This document shows positions 23,435 to 35,995 of a stretch of 64,000 nt of DNA, piece after piece. The stretch comes from Talpa occidentalis (taxonomy: Eukaryota; Chordata; Mammalia; Eulipotyphla; Talpidae): positions 120,084,615 through 120,148,614 of the forward strand of contig NW_023603184.1 of the NCBI RefSeq assembly GCF_014898055.3, read 5' to 3'. The translations under genes and the position numbers were made by a program. Position 1 is the stretch's first letter. The number at the start of each line of letters is the position of its first letter. The notes under the pieces were generated by a model. It was not told the DNA's origin. It ran no database searches and saw nothing but the letters and a program-made list of their open reading frames with translations.

Positions 23435-25130
23435 GAATAAATCTAACAAAAGAGGTAAAGGACCTATACAAAGAAAACTATAAACACTGTTAAAAGAAAT
23501 AGAAGAAGACACAAAGAAATGGAGAGATATCCCTGCTCATGGATTGGAAGAATAAACATTATTAAAATGGCCATCCTTCAAAAGCAATATACAGATTCAA
23601 TGCTATTCCAATCAAAATTTCAATGTCATTCTTCAAAGAAATAGAACAATTATTGATGAAATTCATATGGAATCACAAAAACCCCGAATAGCCAAAGCTC
23701 TCCTGAAAAAAAAGAAGGGAATGGAGGCATCACACTCCCAGACTTCAAACTCTACTACAAAGCCATAATCATCAAAACTGCATGGTATTGGAACAAGAAC
23801 ACATGCAGACCAATGGAATCGAATAGAAAATCCAGAAATAAACCCACAGATTTATGGTCAACTAATCTTTGACAAAGGAGCAAAGACTATGCATTGGAGC
23901 AAAGAAAGTTTGTTCAATAAATGGTGCTGGGAAAACTGGGTCGCTACATGCAAAAGAATGAAGCTTGACCACTACCTCACACCATACACAAAAATCAACT
24001 CAAAATGGATTAAAGAATTAGACATAAGACCTGAAACCATAAAATATATAGAAGGAAATATAGGCGAAACACTACGTGATTTGCACATCAAAGACATCTT
24101 TACAGACACATCACCCAAAGCAGTGATAGTGAAGGCGAAGATAAACAGCTGGGACTACATCAAATTAAGAGCTTCTGCACAGCAAAAGAGACAATAACAA
24201 AAACAAAGAGAAACCCACCACTGGAGAACATTTTTGCACCCAACACTAATGATAAAGGACTGATCACAAAAATCTGCAAAGAGCTGATGAGACTCAACAA
24301 CAACAAAGAAAATAATCCAGTCAAAAATGGGCAGAAGAGCTAAAAAGAAACTTCTCTGAAGAGGAATTGCAAATGGCCAACAGGCATATGAAAAAATGTT
24401 CAACATCACTTGTCATCAGGGAAATGCAAATCAAAACTACCATGAGATACCATCTTACACCAGTGAGAATGGCACATATTAAAAAAACTAGCAACAACAA
24501 ATGTTGGCGAGGGTGTGGAGAAAAAGGAACTCTTCTGCACTGTTGGTGGGAGTGCAAACTGGTCCAACCACTGTGGAAAGCTGTGTGGAGATTTCTGGAC
24601 CTACTAAACATAGAGCTTCCATATGATCCAGCAATTCCACTCCTAGGTATTTACCCAAAGGACACAGAAACATCAATTCCAAAGAACACCTGCACCCCTA
24701 TGTTTATAGCAGCACTGTTTACAATAGCTAAGCTTTGGAAACAACCCAAATGCCCAAAAATAGATGACTGGATCAAGAAGATGTGGTACATATATACCAT
24801 GGAATATTACTCAGCATTCAAAAAGATAAACACATGCAATTTGCAGCAACATGGATGCGCTGGAAGGGATCATGCTCAGCGAAATAAGCCAAAAAGAAAA
24901 AGAAAAATACCGGATGGTCTCACTCATAGCAGGAATCTAGAAAACTTAAATAAGGACCAGGAAAATGAATAACTATAAGAAAGTGAAAATCAAAATCAAC
25001 AAAAAACTATGAACCAGAGACACTTTTAGTGGGGCAGGGGCGGGAGGGGAGGGATTGGGGTCAGAATGGGGGGCTGCAATTGTATGGGGAATATAACAAT
25101 AAAATTTATTAAATAAATAAATAAATAAAT
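23435..25130 (+). mobile_element. 5'-truncated L1 LINE (ORF2 C-terminal part + 3'UTR)
   Basis: About 1.7 kb of a 6-kb element. It opens inside ORF2 after the core reverse-transcriptase motifs. Recognisable peptides are [39 protein letters not shown] and [16 protein letters not shown]. The C-terminal cysteine-rich motif [18 protein letters not shown] lies near 24503-24556. The endonuclease and most of the polymerase are missing. The frame breaks near 23470, 23535, 24170, 24325 and after 24850, so it is inactive. The 3'UTR carries a G-run block (25031-25073), AATAAA at 25098 and an (aaat)n tail. The exact 17-bp duplication shows insertion was by target-primed reverse transcription and is relatively young. 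Confidence 0.96.
25031..25073 (+). other. G-quadruplex-type motif in the L1 3'UTR
   Basis: Successive runs of 3-6 G (ggggcaggggcgggaggggaggg, later gggg and gggggg) satisfy the four-run rule. Polypurine G-rich 3'UTRs are a common L1 trait. Confidence 0.8.
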
Positions 25131-25147
25131 AAATACATGGAACTTTA
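25105..25147. repeat. (AAAT)n L1 tail plus 3' target-site duplication
   Basis: The L1 ends in several aaat units instead of plain poly(A). The second copy of the 17-bp duplication follows at 25131-25147. Confidence 0.9.
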
Positions 25148-25539
25148 AATAGCCCCAAAGGACAGATCCACAGTAACAATAAAATATTATAAAATATTAC
25201 TTTACAATTTAGAAATTATACTTTAAAAGTAAATTTCAAACACAAGACAGAAGAATTGAGGACAAATCAGCAACTAATGAAAGAGAAAAAAAAAACTAAT
25301 TTGATTAATAAACCAGACAATATTTTGAAAAGACCAAAGAGCAGAGAAATCATAGATGAATTGATTTTTGAAAAGAAGAAAAACAAATAAATAAACTATA
25401 AACAAATAAACAACACTATAAATGAAAAAGGAGACACAACTTCTAATTGTAATAAGAGGAAAATACAGATTTACACCAATACATTTGAAACTCTAACACA
25501 AGTGGAAAATTTTCCAGGAAAATATATATGTGTTAATTC
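25148..25539. other. No recognised feature
   Basis: Very A-rich spacer downstream of the L1. Confidence 0.5.
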
Positions 25540-25880
25540 ATTCAAGAAATATCTGTGAAGGACCTTGTAAATACTGGGGCTATCACTCTCAGCAAAACAG
25601 ATGAAGTTCCTCCTGTTGTGGAGCCTTCCATTTGAAAGTAGGTTTGGGAGGACAGAAAGAAAGAAATACATAGTATGTGATATAATAAGTGCCAAAATAA
25701 AAATAAAGGAGACAGGAGAGAGACAAGGAGGGGGGCACATCTTTCAATGAAGTAGTCAGGGGAGGATTTAACAATGAGGTCAAAGGGGAGAGGGAAGACA
25801 TGTACTTGGCTTGTTAAGTACATTGAGAAAGGGAGACAGGGGTAACATTACATGATTTGCATGCACCTCAACAAAAAAAA
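25540..25880 (-). mobile_element. L2 3' fragment, antisense
   Basis: 'aattcattcaagaaatatctgtgaagga', 'ggctatcactctcagcaaaacagatgaagttcctcctgttgtggagcc' and 'aagtagtcaggggaggattt' follow the antisense L2 terminus in order. Confidence 0.6.
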
Positions 25881-26539
25881 GACCCTAAAAGGTGAAAATA
25901 ATGAATAGACCAGTAACTACAGGAGAATAAGAAATGACTTTTTTTGAAAAATCTGGCTTTAGATCAGTCAAGAGCTGCATTGAGAGATGGGGGAAATAAA
26001 TTGGACCAACTGGCTTTGTCTAAAATTTCAACTAACCTTTGAAGAACTGGTAAGACCTATGTGAAAGCTTTTAAACACTTAGGAGGGTCACAGAATATTT
26101 AAAACAAACCAGACAAGGATCTATATAAAAGATTTAGAGGGCACTCATTTTCCCCATACCCTTTCCTCCAGCACATGTCTATATACACTTACTTTATAGA
26201 CTAAGGTTCCCCAAACATCAGCCTTCACAATTTTAACATATCCAGCTATCACTTATACTATACATATAAATATATGTTATATATGTTAATGTTAAATTGA
26301 CTGACAAGGTAAATTGATATCAATATCATAAATGGAAAACCAGAATCACTTGCCAAAATTAATTAAAATAATTGCATACCTACTACAACTTTTAAAATAT
26401 CTTTCCAAATACAACCTAAGAGTAGTCACATTCTGTTAGTACCTAGAACTGGCACATGGACCATCTTTTGAGAAACATTGCTATAAGCCAAGCTTAGTAT
26501 GAATCTAGGTATAAATAATTTTAAATATGTTAGAAAATC
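25881..26539. other. No recognised feature
   Basis: Unassigned. 'ggaccatcttttgagaaacattgc' near 26459 hints at the end of a hAT-Charlie remnant but is too short to call. Confidence 0.4.
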
Positions 26540-26558
26540 TAATACATAAATAGTTTTA

Positions 26559-26829
26559 TTTTTAAAAAAAGATTTATTTATTTTCATATAAGAGCTGGGG
26601 TACAAACCAAAGGCACGGGAGGGTGAGAGGATTCACCAGAGACAGAGCGGGGAGCAGAACAGGCAGACAGACCTAAATACACTGCTGAGGGGAGCAGCAG
26701 GAGTGACAGGAGAGGTCTGCCACACCATGTGGGAATCTCCCTGGCCAGACGGGAATCAATCCCGCGCTGCAGAGGCTGCTGACAGCTTCACAGCGCTGCG
26801 CTCAACCCGCTGTGCCACCAGGGAGGCCC
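26559..26829 (-). mobile_element. tRNA-derived SINE, type B
   Basis: Minus-strand copy with head at the right (…CCACCAGGGAGGCCC). Flanked by taatacataa[a/g]tagtttta at about 26540-26557 and 26830-26847, with one mismatch. It is head-to-head with the next SINE, 31 bases away. Confidence 0.92.
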
Positions 26830-26860
26830 TAATACATAAGTAGTTTTAAAGAACAACGTA

Positions 26861-27126
26861 GCGGGCCTTTCTGGTGGCCTAGGGGTTAAGTCGCAGCCCT
26901 ATCAGTGCTATGGCCTAAGTTCAATCCCTGGCCAGGGAGCTAACCCATATATGGCATGACAGACCTCTCCTGTCTTGCCCACTGTTTCCCTTAGCAGTGT
27001 ATTTCAATAAGTCCTCCTGTTCTGCTCCTCACTCTGTCTCTGGTGAATCCTCTCACCCCCACACCTCTGCCCTACACCCCAATTCTTTTGCTCAAAAATA
27101 AACAACAACAACAACAAAAAAAAACA
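26861..27126 (+). mobile_element. tRNA-derived SINE, type B, diverged
   Basis: GGGCCTTTCTGGTGGCC head, TATTTCAATAAGTCC body and (aac)n tail. Probable duplication aaca[a]cgta/aacaatgta with one mismatch at 26852-26860 and 27127-27135. Confidence 0.87.
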
Positions 27127-27377
27127 AACAATGTATGATGATCAACCAGGTTTTATTCCAGAAATAAAAGATTGGTTCAACATTGGGAAATCAATTTATA
27201 TGTATACATTAAATATAATATCTCTATATACATACATATAAAGACCTCTGCAGAAAGACTACAAAGCACATTCAAAACCATTCTCTCTTTTGAAGTAAGT
27301 AGTACCCAATTTATAGAAAAACAGGATAAGGACGGTTATATAATATGGCCAAGGTCTAGGAACGCATATGTTTAGAG

Positions 27378-27601
27378 CACTGGTTCTCAACCAAAGCCAA
27401 TTTTGCCCACCCCTCACCCCAGGGGACATGTCTCAATGCCTGGGGACATTTTTGATTGCCATGACTGGATGACTGCTACTGGCATCCTGTGGGTAGAGGC
27501 CAGGGATGCTGTTTAAACATTCTACAATGGATACCAAGAGCAACCCCAAATGACAATTAACCAGGCCAAAATAACAATGGTGGTAACACTGAGAAATCCC
27601 C
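27378..27601 (+). mobile_element. MER5A-like hAT-Charlie DNA transposon remnant
   Basis: Starts CACTGGTTCTCAACC and ends ACTGAGAAATCCCC, matching degenerate inverted ends. Internal landmarks are 'aggggacatgtctcaatgcctggggacattttt' and 'gctactggcatcctgtgggtagaggccagggatgctg'. The flanks gtttagag (27370-27377) and acttagag (27602-27609) match at 6 of 8 positions, as expected for an old 8-bp hAT duplication. Non-autonomous. Confidence 0.88.
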
Positions 27602-27609
27602 ACTTAGAG

Positions 27610-30559
27610 GAAAGGCAACATGTAACTCCAAATCTGATTCCAGGTGCAGGGTTCTTTTTACTGCACATAAACTGCATCCCTATCACTAAATTAAAACATT
27701 ACTTCTTTGGAAAAATGTGTTTTGAATTCCAAATAATCAACTCTAAAACTTACCTGAACTGAAGCCTCACGGCTAAGAGGGAGGATGGCTGACAGCATGC
27801 CGGGTCCTATCTCCCAACTCAAACCACTAAAAAGAAAAATTAATATATTCCTTCCACCAGCAGGGAATAGTCAGATGGTTTAAGTGCAGTCCACAGAAAT
27901 GTTTGTTTACTTTTCTCCCGTGACATTAACATTCCTCTGGCTCCAAAATGCACTAGAAACCTGGGTTTGCTGTCCTGGGAAATTTTTTAATAGGATAGTG
28001 TGTTTTAAATCCTGTTTATTTACACAGTTAATACAATTTATATATCAGGGGGAAAAAAACAGACTTTACACAAGCAGGTATTTTTATCTCTCCGCAACTG
28101 TCTCCAGAAAGGCACAGCTTTATGAAAAATGGAAGGAGACATAAATATGCAACTTTTACTTTTCCTAAGTTAAATCTCATGACCTACTTTTTCTAGCCTG
28201 TTTTCTACTCCTTAATTACAACTGCTGAGGGGAGAAAAGGGCACTTAATAAGTCACATTGTGTCAAATATAAAAAATGCATCCATCAATCTCTCTGGGTA
28301 TGTTTAAGACAAGCAAACTAAATATTTCCACCCTTCCTTGTGGCTAAGCTAAACAAATTATAAAACTAAATCAGTAAACAATTTTCCACGATCACAACAG
28401 AAGAACCTCAAAAAAAAAAAAAAAAAAAACACTTCTGGATTCCCATGCAGCTAAAGCTCTTGACTTTCAAAATTCATGGATTATAAAAAGCATCAGTGTG
28501 TGTGGAGGGTTGTGTGTAGGATGAGTAGGTGGGGGTATAATAAGAAAGAACAGTATTTCGGTTCTTTTGCAGATTTAATTATTTCATCCCAGCCTCCCAC
28601 TCATATTTCTGAGGATATTCAAATTACCCCAGAATGCCCCTCACCAGCCTTCCTCCTCCTGCCTCATTGCCCTCCATCTTCTGGTCCCCTGAAGGCATCT
28701 TAGTAGGGAATGGATACTCTGGTTTCTTTTATTCATGCTCCATTTTGCCCATCCCTAAAGAGAGCTCCATTATTCCCTGCAGGATTTTTTTATGAGTCTT
28801 TTTATCTTGACTTTTCAAACTTTTGGCTAAAAGTTTTAAATGAATATATTGAGTTTGCAGAAATTGCTTTAGATTTTTCTTCTTCCATTCCGGTCAACAT
28901 ATGCACTTACAAGACTTCTTTCTACATTTTAGGTAGATACTATGCTCTGAATGGCCTGTCATCAGTACAACCTAGGTTAGATATGTCTACAAGCAGGAGG
29001 CAAGCTCATTTGTAGCATTAAAACTTTAAACACTGATATTCACAATATTTGTTCAAAGTATCTATACAAATATAAAATAAGGGAAATGACTATCTCATTT
29101 ATAACTATTTGTTCAGTTATAATTGCAGGTCAACAAAATTATGAATGAAAAACAATTCTATTAATTGTCTATACACATACTTTCCAGGAACATGAATACA
29201 GTTTTCCTAATTATAATTTTTGCATATTTCTCTTTTTTTTCCTGTATTACATTTGTTATTATTTATTAGAATTTATCTTACCTGTTGAATCTAACAAAGA
29301 AACATCTGGGCTTTTACATGTTAGATACTATTTTATTTTTCTAGTAATTCAGAGTATCAGCCCACAATGTATTAGAAATTAAAATTTTAAAACTGAAAAA
29401 CAGGTCATTCTCGACAGATAATGTGTGCAGCACTGACCTACCCCAGACTGCTAGAAAACAAACCAGAGCAATACCACAGAATTTTCCCTAGGGCAATATT
29501 TTCTAAAATTCTGGATGTGTTGCTTGGTAATAGACTAGACTTTCAATCACATTAACTCAGAGTAAGAAAACTATTGCTAAGGTCTGGGACTTTTCTAAGA
29601 ATCAGTTAAACTAGTTAATCTTCCTAATTTATTTTTTTTTTTTTGCTAAAATTTGATTAACACAAACTTCCCACAGCTTATTCATACAACTGATACTGAT
29701 TTCATGATTGAAAAAAAAATTCTTAACAACTCTTAAAACCAGTTAAATCCTTTGGTAGAGAATCCATACTATTTGAAGTACCAAATATCCAATACTGAAA
29801 GTGTTAATGCCTTATTAAGGCATCTGAAATAATGAAAAAATTCTTCATACTGAAGCACTTTCAAAGTAACTTAGTATACATACAATGTAAGATTTTATTT
29901 CAATAGTTCTACTGAAATAAAGTCTCTGATGATAGGATGCCATGAATAAATCTTCATCATTTGTTAATCTCCCATCTTAACAAAGAGCAGAAATTTTGGC
30001 TTAGAGCCTTTGGCAAGTATCAGAATCCAACTAGAAGTTAATTACATTGTTTTGTTTTCATTGTAGTGATAGCTACAGTTATTTTCTCTTAGTCATGTAA
30101 TAATAACATAATTATCTTTTAAAATAATTAAAAGAAAGTAGCAAATCAATAGTAGAAGCATGTCAGGTAAACATTTTTGGAAATTATTCTGCTCTAATTT
30201 ATGGGTACTCCCAAACACCCAGGTACTCCCAACCACCCAGCCACTCCAAACTACTTTCCACAATTTGAAGATATAGTAGCTCACCACTGACTGTGGAGGG
30301 CGGCTATTGTCCCAAAAAAAAATATATAAACAAATTTGAAAAGTCTGTGGTTCATAATTTCCCATAATTAATTCTATCTCAAAGTATCACCCAAGCACCT
30401 GAGCAAAGTCCATGAGATAATCCATCCTTCCTACAATGCTTTTTCCTTTAACAACACAGAGAAACTGTAACTTAAAATACAGACTTCCTACAATGTTTGT
30501 GTTAATCAAACTTAAGCAAAAATAGAGTAACAATAAATTAGGAAGGAGCGAAAGAGAAC
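27610..30559. other. No recognised feature
   Basis: About 3 kb of AT-rich DNA with almost no recognisable repeats. A 20-A run lies at 28410-28429. Low repeat density could mean conserved non-coding DNA or simply old decayed repeats. Confidence 0.5.
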
Positions 30560-30705
30560 TTTTACACATATCCGGGATAACATGAAGAAAAGCTGAAATA
30601 AACTGTACTAACAGAGCAATGGAATTGCGGACTGTTTTTCCTTTCCTCTATTTTCCAATTTTCTATAATGTTGTTATAAGTCTCTTACAATCCAAAAATG
30701 TGTTA
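30560..30705 (+). mobile_element. Possible L1M 3'UTR terminal fragment
   Basis: 'cctctattttccaattttctataatgttgttataagtct' resembles the end of old L1 3'UTRs. Weak, short. Confidence 0.3.
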
Positions 30706-30930
30706 AGAAAAAACAAACCACAACATAAAAAATCATGCAGAGGCATCTTAGTGATGCAATGGGTAATGAAATACCAAAAACCAAATATATAAGACCAAAA
30801 TAGCAATGACTCATTTTGCAAAAGGCTTCTGCACATCATCTCAAAGAACTCCTTTAGAGATTCCCATTCAGAAACATCTAGGATCCTAAATTCCTGTCTG
30901 CCATACCCCCACCCTCCCTCCAATAATTTA

Positions 30931-31193
30931 TATTTTTTGAAGATTTATTTATTTATACAAGAACCAGGATACAGGCCAGATGTGCAGGAGGGTGAGAGGA
31001 TTCACCAGAGACAGACAGGGGAGCAGAACAGGCAGACTGATGAAATACACTGCTGAGGGGAGCAGTGGGCGAGACAGGAGAGGTCTGCCACACCATATGG
31101 GTATCTCCGTGGCCAGCGGAGATCGATCAGGCACTGCAGAGGCTGCAGACCGCTTTGCTGAGCTCAACCACCTGTGCCACCAGGGAGGCCCCA
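30931..31193 (-). mobile_element. tRNA-derived SINE, type B
   Basis: Minus-strand copy flanked by the exact 12-mer tccaataattta at 30919-30930 and 31194-31205. Confidence 0.94.
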
Positions 31194-31514
31194 TCCAATA
31201 ATTTAAATGCACTTTATCTCAGTGGCCATTATATTCTTATTCACCTGTCTGTTCAATCTATATTTATGTTTCTCCTTTGCAAGCTTCTCTGGCTCTTCAT
31301 TGGTCTTCCCATAAAGCCCATCCCAGTGTGCTAGAATATAGGTGTCTAATGAGAGCTGGAATGCATCATCTATCTGTGTCCCTCGTGCCATGCCCAGAGC
31401 TGAGCACATAGAGGGAACTCAATAGAAGTCTGCCTTGAAACTGCAATTAATCCAATTAACAAACATTTAAGATATATATAAAATAAACAATAGCCACTAA
31501 ATACATAAGTGTTT

Positions 31515-31675
31515 GCATACATAATCCCAGTTAATGTAGCCTTTAGCCCTCTAAGGTATTTATCAGCATCCCCCAGGTACAGTGAGGAAACAAGGCGGGA
31601 AAAAGCTAAGTGGCACATCCATGTCCAAGCTCAACTCCTTAGATTGTGGTGGAGTCAGACTGAAACTCCCATCTC
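31515..31675 (+). mobile_element. MIR SINE fragment
   Basis: 'cctctaaggtatttatcagcatcccccaggtacagtgaggaaacaaggc ... taagtggcacatccatgtcc' follows the MIR core and 3' order. Confidence 0.5.
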
Positions 31676-32624
31676 AAGAAAAATTGACTTTCCTCTGTCA
31701 CACAGTTCCACTTTCACAGGTTCCCCAGCACAGCAGACATACAAAGCCACTGTCATCAAATTTTCCCATAACAACACATCAGGAACTCAACATCTGACCC
31801 AAAAAAGAAAAAAATCAACCAAAATCAACAAAAAAGGCTGTGGTTGTTTGCTTCAGCTGTGATATCATCACAATCAGTCCAAGTTCTGAGGAGCATTTGC
31901 ACACTTTATTTTTTGAAAACACAGACATGTCAAATTCCATGGTAAACTCTGTTTTGTTTTGTTTTTTAAAGGCAACTTTATCCTAGGAAACATTTTGTCT
32001 ACTTGTCCCTAAATTTTTGAGCTCAGTTTAATCCACCTCAATGGAAAAAAGGCAAAAGCCTGCATGAAATACTTAGAGAAAGACAGATGCAGATTCACAG
32101 AGCATGGGTATTGCCAACATTTTTCTTGTTGCTAATGGGTGGAGGGTGGGGGTGGGGGTCACAGAAGTAATTAGACTTAAGGGGAAAATTAATATTTAAG
32201 CCAAAAAATAATTATGATAGGAATTATGTGAATTAGGCATATTTACTTTTGTGTGCTTTTGTATATTTTCTCTATGTCTTACAAACGAACAAAAATACTG
32301 CTTTTTATTATGGTGGAAATGTTATAAAATTTTAAATAGAGCTAAGGATTTCTTTTCATCAATAATCATAGCACATATTTAAATGAATTTGGGCACAAGC
32401 CAAGTGTTACGTTACTGGAATTAACTTTAAGACGCCACAGCAGAACAATATGTATGCCTTAAAGTCTTAACATCCACCTTAATGTGGATGATAGACTCCA
32501 AGGGTAGTCAATCTATATTGACTCAAAAGAACTACACTCCCCAAGGCTGCTCTCTCTCCCTCCAATTCACACTGGTTTTGATCATAGGCATCAAAGAGAC
32601 AAGTTTTCATTAGTAAAATGAGTG
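31676..32624. other. No recognised feature
   Basis: Unassigned apart from the G-run motif at 32137. Confidence 0.5.
32137..32158 (+). other. G-quadruplex-type motif
   Basis: Four G runs (ggg, ggg, ggggg, ggggg) with loops of at most 4 bases, outside any recognised repeat. Confidence 0.65.
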
Positions 32625-32850
32625 GTATTGAAGATGTGTGGACTGACCCCTTCTAGAACCTGACACAAAAATCTAGTGACTAAATGCAACATGGTATCCT
32701 GGACTGGATTCTAGAACAGAAAAGGCACATTAATGGGGAATAAATCCGGAGCTTAGTTAACATTAATGTGCCAATACTGAAACCTCGGTTTTAACAAATA
32801 AACCCCAATGATGTAGAAGATTAACAAGTAATGTAAGATTAACACTTTAT
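32625..32850 (+). mobile_element. L1M-type 3'UTR fragment
   Basis: 'caacatggtatcctggactggattctagaacagaaaaggcacattaatgggg' and 'aatccggagcttagttaacattaatgtgccaatactg' follow a well-known old LINE 3'UTR. Truncated at the 3' side. Confidence 0.6.
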
Positions 32851-33024
32851 AATTCACCACATATAAGGCAAAAATATAAGGTCAGAAAAAATATACTGCA
32901 AACAGGAGAAAACTAGCTTAAGCAAAACAGTATGGTTTTAGGAGCTATATACAGAGAAAGATATATCTACATATACATCTCTCTATATAGATATGTTAGG
33001 ATATATATTAAAAATATATTAGTG

Positions 33025-33303
33025 GGGCCTCCCCGGTGGCGCAGTAGTTGAGCGCTGGATTTCAAAGCTGCCTGAAGCCTCCGCGGAGCCGGTTCAATCC
33101 CTGGCTGCTCCCGGCCACCGGAGGAGGGTTCCACATGCGCGCAGACCTCTCCTGCCACCCGCTGCTCCCCTCAGCAGTGTACTTCGGTCCTTCTGCCTAC
33201 TCTGCTCCCCGCTCTGGCTCTGGTGAATTCTCTCACCCTCCTACACTTCTGACTGTACCCAGTGCTTGTATAAATAAATAAATAAATCTTTAAATATATA
33301 TAT
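33025..33303 (+). mobile_element. tRNA-derived SINE, type A
   Basis: Type A copy with (taaa)n then (ta)n tail. The 11-mer atatattagtg flanks it at 33014-33024 and 33304-33314. Confidence 0.92.
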
Positions 33304-33439
33304 ATATATTAGTGTGTGTATAAGCACACGTTCATACACATAGAAGAAAATACATGTGTAAAGCCAAAAGACAGGTTTCCCATTCCTTCTCATTGTTCAT
33401 ACCCCTCCAACTTTATCCTTGGCTTATGATCACATTTGA

Positions 33440-33592
33440 AGGGTTCAGACAAGAAGTGCATTATTTCATTTCATCTTCACAATAACCTAATGGAGTAGAT
33501 ATTGTACAGAGGAAGAAACAAAGTTCTTCTCATAGGTAACTGGGCCAAGCTCACAAAGCTACAAAGTGGTGGGACCCCAGTTTATCACCTCA
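33440..33592 (+). mobile_element. MIR SINE
   Basis: 'atttcatcttcacaataacctaatggagtagatattgtacagaggaagaaac ... ctgggccaagctcacaaagctacaaagtggtgggacc' is the MIR core and 3' order. Confidence 0.75.
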
Positions 33593-35613
33593 AAGAATTT
33601 CTTCTATCCTGTAGTGTCCCTTTTACTTCTTCACTACTGTGAAAAGCGACGAACAAAAAAAAGGTTCTACCATTACTTGTCAATTCATAACTAATCTTAT
33701 ACACAAACTTCTAACATAGTCTTTTTCAGAAACTTATATATGAATATTAGTGATTTATTTTAATTCAGCCATTGTATACAACATAAAGTTGTACTCACCA
33801 AACTTGGGAGATCATTCAGGGCTGGAGGCTATGATAAAGGCGCTGTAAATCTAAAGAAAACTTTGGGATGTCAAGTTTTATCCAATATTGCATAATTTAT
33901 AACAGTATCTTCATGTTAAAAATAATTGTATTATGAAACAGAATACTACATCAGCATGAATTTCAAAAACAATGCATGCCAGGGGAATGGCAAACTTGCA
34001 GCAGAACATTTTGAACTTCAAGGCCTTGGGCATTTATAGTCCTTTCCTAAAAGAACTTCAGTGAAAATTTTTTTTAAAACTTATCAAGTGATTTTTAGGT
34101 CTTAGTTAAAATTTTATAAGCAGTTGTATAAATTAAAGTTAAAAAATGCTCATGGACATAAAGGCTCTCAAGTTTCCATTTTTAAGTATTTCAACATTTT
34201 AAAAATAAATGATAAAGATTCCTTAATGTTTTGTTTACAGAAACCACTCAAGAGTTTCCCCTTCTAGAAAATATATCACACAGCAAGAGCTAAAAGTTAT
34301 AGAGAATGGAGAAGAGGGCAATTGTATTTGATGGTGGTACCTTTGATTAAAGTCCACCTATATTTTCAGGAGATCAATGGCCATTATTTAATTCTTCCCT
34401 CAGTAAACGTGATATAGGCTTTAATTATATATATCTTCAAATGATGCACCAGTGCATGATGCATTACCAAGCAATTAACTGAATATTAACATTGGCATCT
34501 ACATTATTAAAAATTGGCTAATTCATGAGAAATAGAGTCCAAATTATCACTTTTTTTACTACACAAATTAGATTACATAAAAGAACATTACCACCACCCT
34601 GTTCTCACATGGGAGGAGGAACACCCTCAGCCTCCCATTCAAAAATGAGTTGTTGCTCAAAACAACCAAAAAATAATCGATTTTCAAAGTAGAGCTGAGA
34701 GTCAGTGGCAGAAGCACTAGAACTAGAACCCTAGTATCGTGGCATTATAATCCCAGCTCCACCAACCAGAACATGGTGCTCCCTCAAAAAGCAAAACAAG
34801 ACAAAACAAAAAAGCCTTTTCTATTGTGCACTTACAAGGCTTTGTCAACACATCACTGTTTCATTGTTCTGACCATTCTTCACTAGGGCAGTGATCATTA
34901 TTTGATCATGCCTGGTTCTTTTCCTAATACTAACAAAAGCCAGAGAAGAGAGAATTCCACGTCCCTACAACTTTTCATTCTGAAGAACTCCAGATTCACT
35001 TTTCAAATGTTTCATTCAAAGACTTGTGGGAAAATGAAGAAGAGCAGTCAAATGTCTGGAATTCTGATGGCTTTCTCTGATCTGTATTAGTGAAATGCCC
35101 TAAAACCTGTCAAAGTTTTTCACTGTCTGTGCAGGGAATTGTGGTTACCCAGAACAAGAAGAGTGATTTGACTAATGAGAGCAATTCTGGCCATGACACT
35201 CTCTAATAGTTTTCTCAGAACAGAAATTGAATGAGGTTGAGGAATATAATCACATGTAGAAACCACACCATAAGGAATGAATGTTCCTGCCCACAGTTAA
35301 ACTGTGACATGTAAGACAAAAGAATGTTCTGGAGTGCCAGAGCAATACCACCCTACTAAGTACTCAAAGGGCTATTGTATTTTGCAGATTCCCAATGTGA
35401 TCCCAGAAGTAAACAAAAATGAGTTTCCTTCATTATGAGGATGGGAAGCCAGACATGATGATCTAACTTCAACCATGCACCTGAAAACCACAACACTGGA
35501 GCATGGCTGGCACAACAATTTGGAAAGTATCTGATTAACTCTGAAGAACAATGATGTTCAACTCCTGGTCTATTCACATTGGAACTGTCACATGAGATAA
35601 CAAATATCTCTTC
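33593..35613. other. No recognised feature
   Basis: AT-rich, repeat-poor, no coding signal. Confidence 0.5.
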
Positions 35614-35641
35614 TTTTGGCCAGTGATTTTTGGCCAGTGAT
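35614..35641. repeat. Perfect 14-bp tandem duplication
   Basis: ttttggccagtgat occurs twice with no gap. Confidence 0.95.
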
Positions 35642-35995
35642 TATTGGATTTCTCTCTCATGTTAGCCTATCATAACTAATAAAGTTATTAAGACACATGC
35701 AAATGAATCTGTGCAAAGGAAATCCCTTTTCCAACCCTGCTTTCATTGACACGTACAATAATGGCCTACATTGTACTTTGTATACTTGTTTAATTTTTAC
35801 TTAGATGTCAACATTAATAGGCAGACAATTTCATATAACCATCCAAGATTAGACCAGAAGACATGGCAGCGATGAATTTTTATTTACAAATGGCAATACA
35901 TAGTAGAAACTGAGTAGAATCGCAGGATACGTGCTACCCAGTTCCTTATAACCTCCCACTGTTACAAATAGGCCTGTTTTATTTTTTATTTTTCT

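Noticed and set aside
24367..24972. 201-codon plus-strand frame as a cellular gene
   Set aside because: It is the C-terminal part of L1 ORF2 (cysteine-rich motif, [16 protein letters not shown]) inside a truncated L1 with a target-site duplication. Its first codon here is TTG, not a real start.
28410..28429. Poly(A) run as the tail of a retrocopy
   Set aside because: No poly(A) signal, no recognisable mRNA-like sequence upstream and no flanking duplication found.
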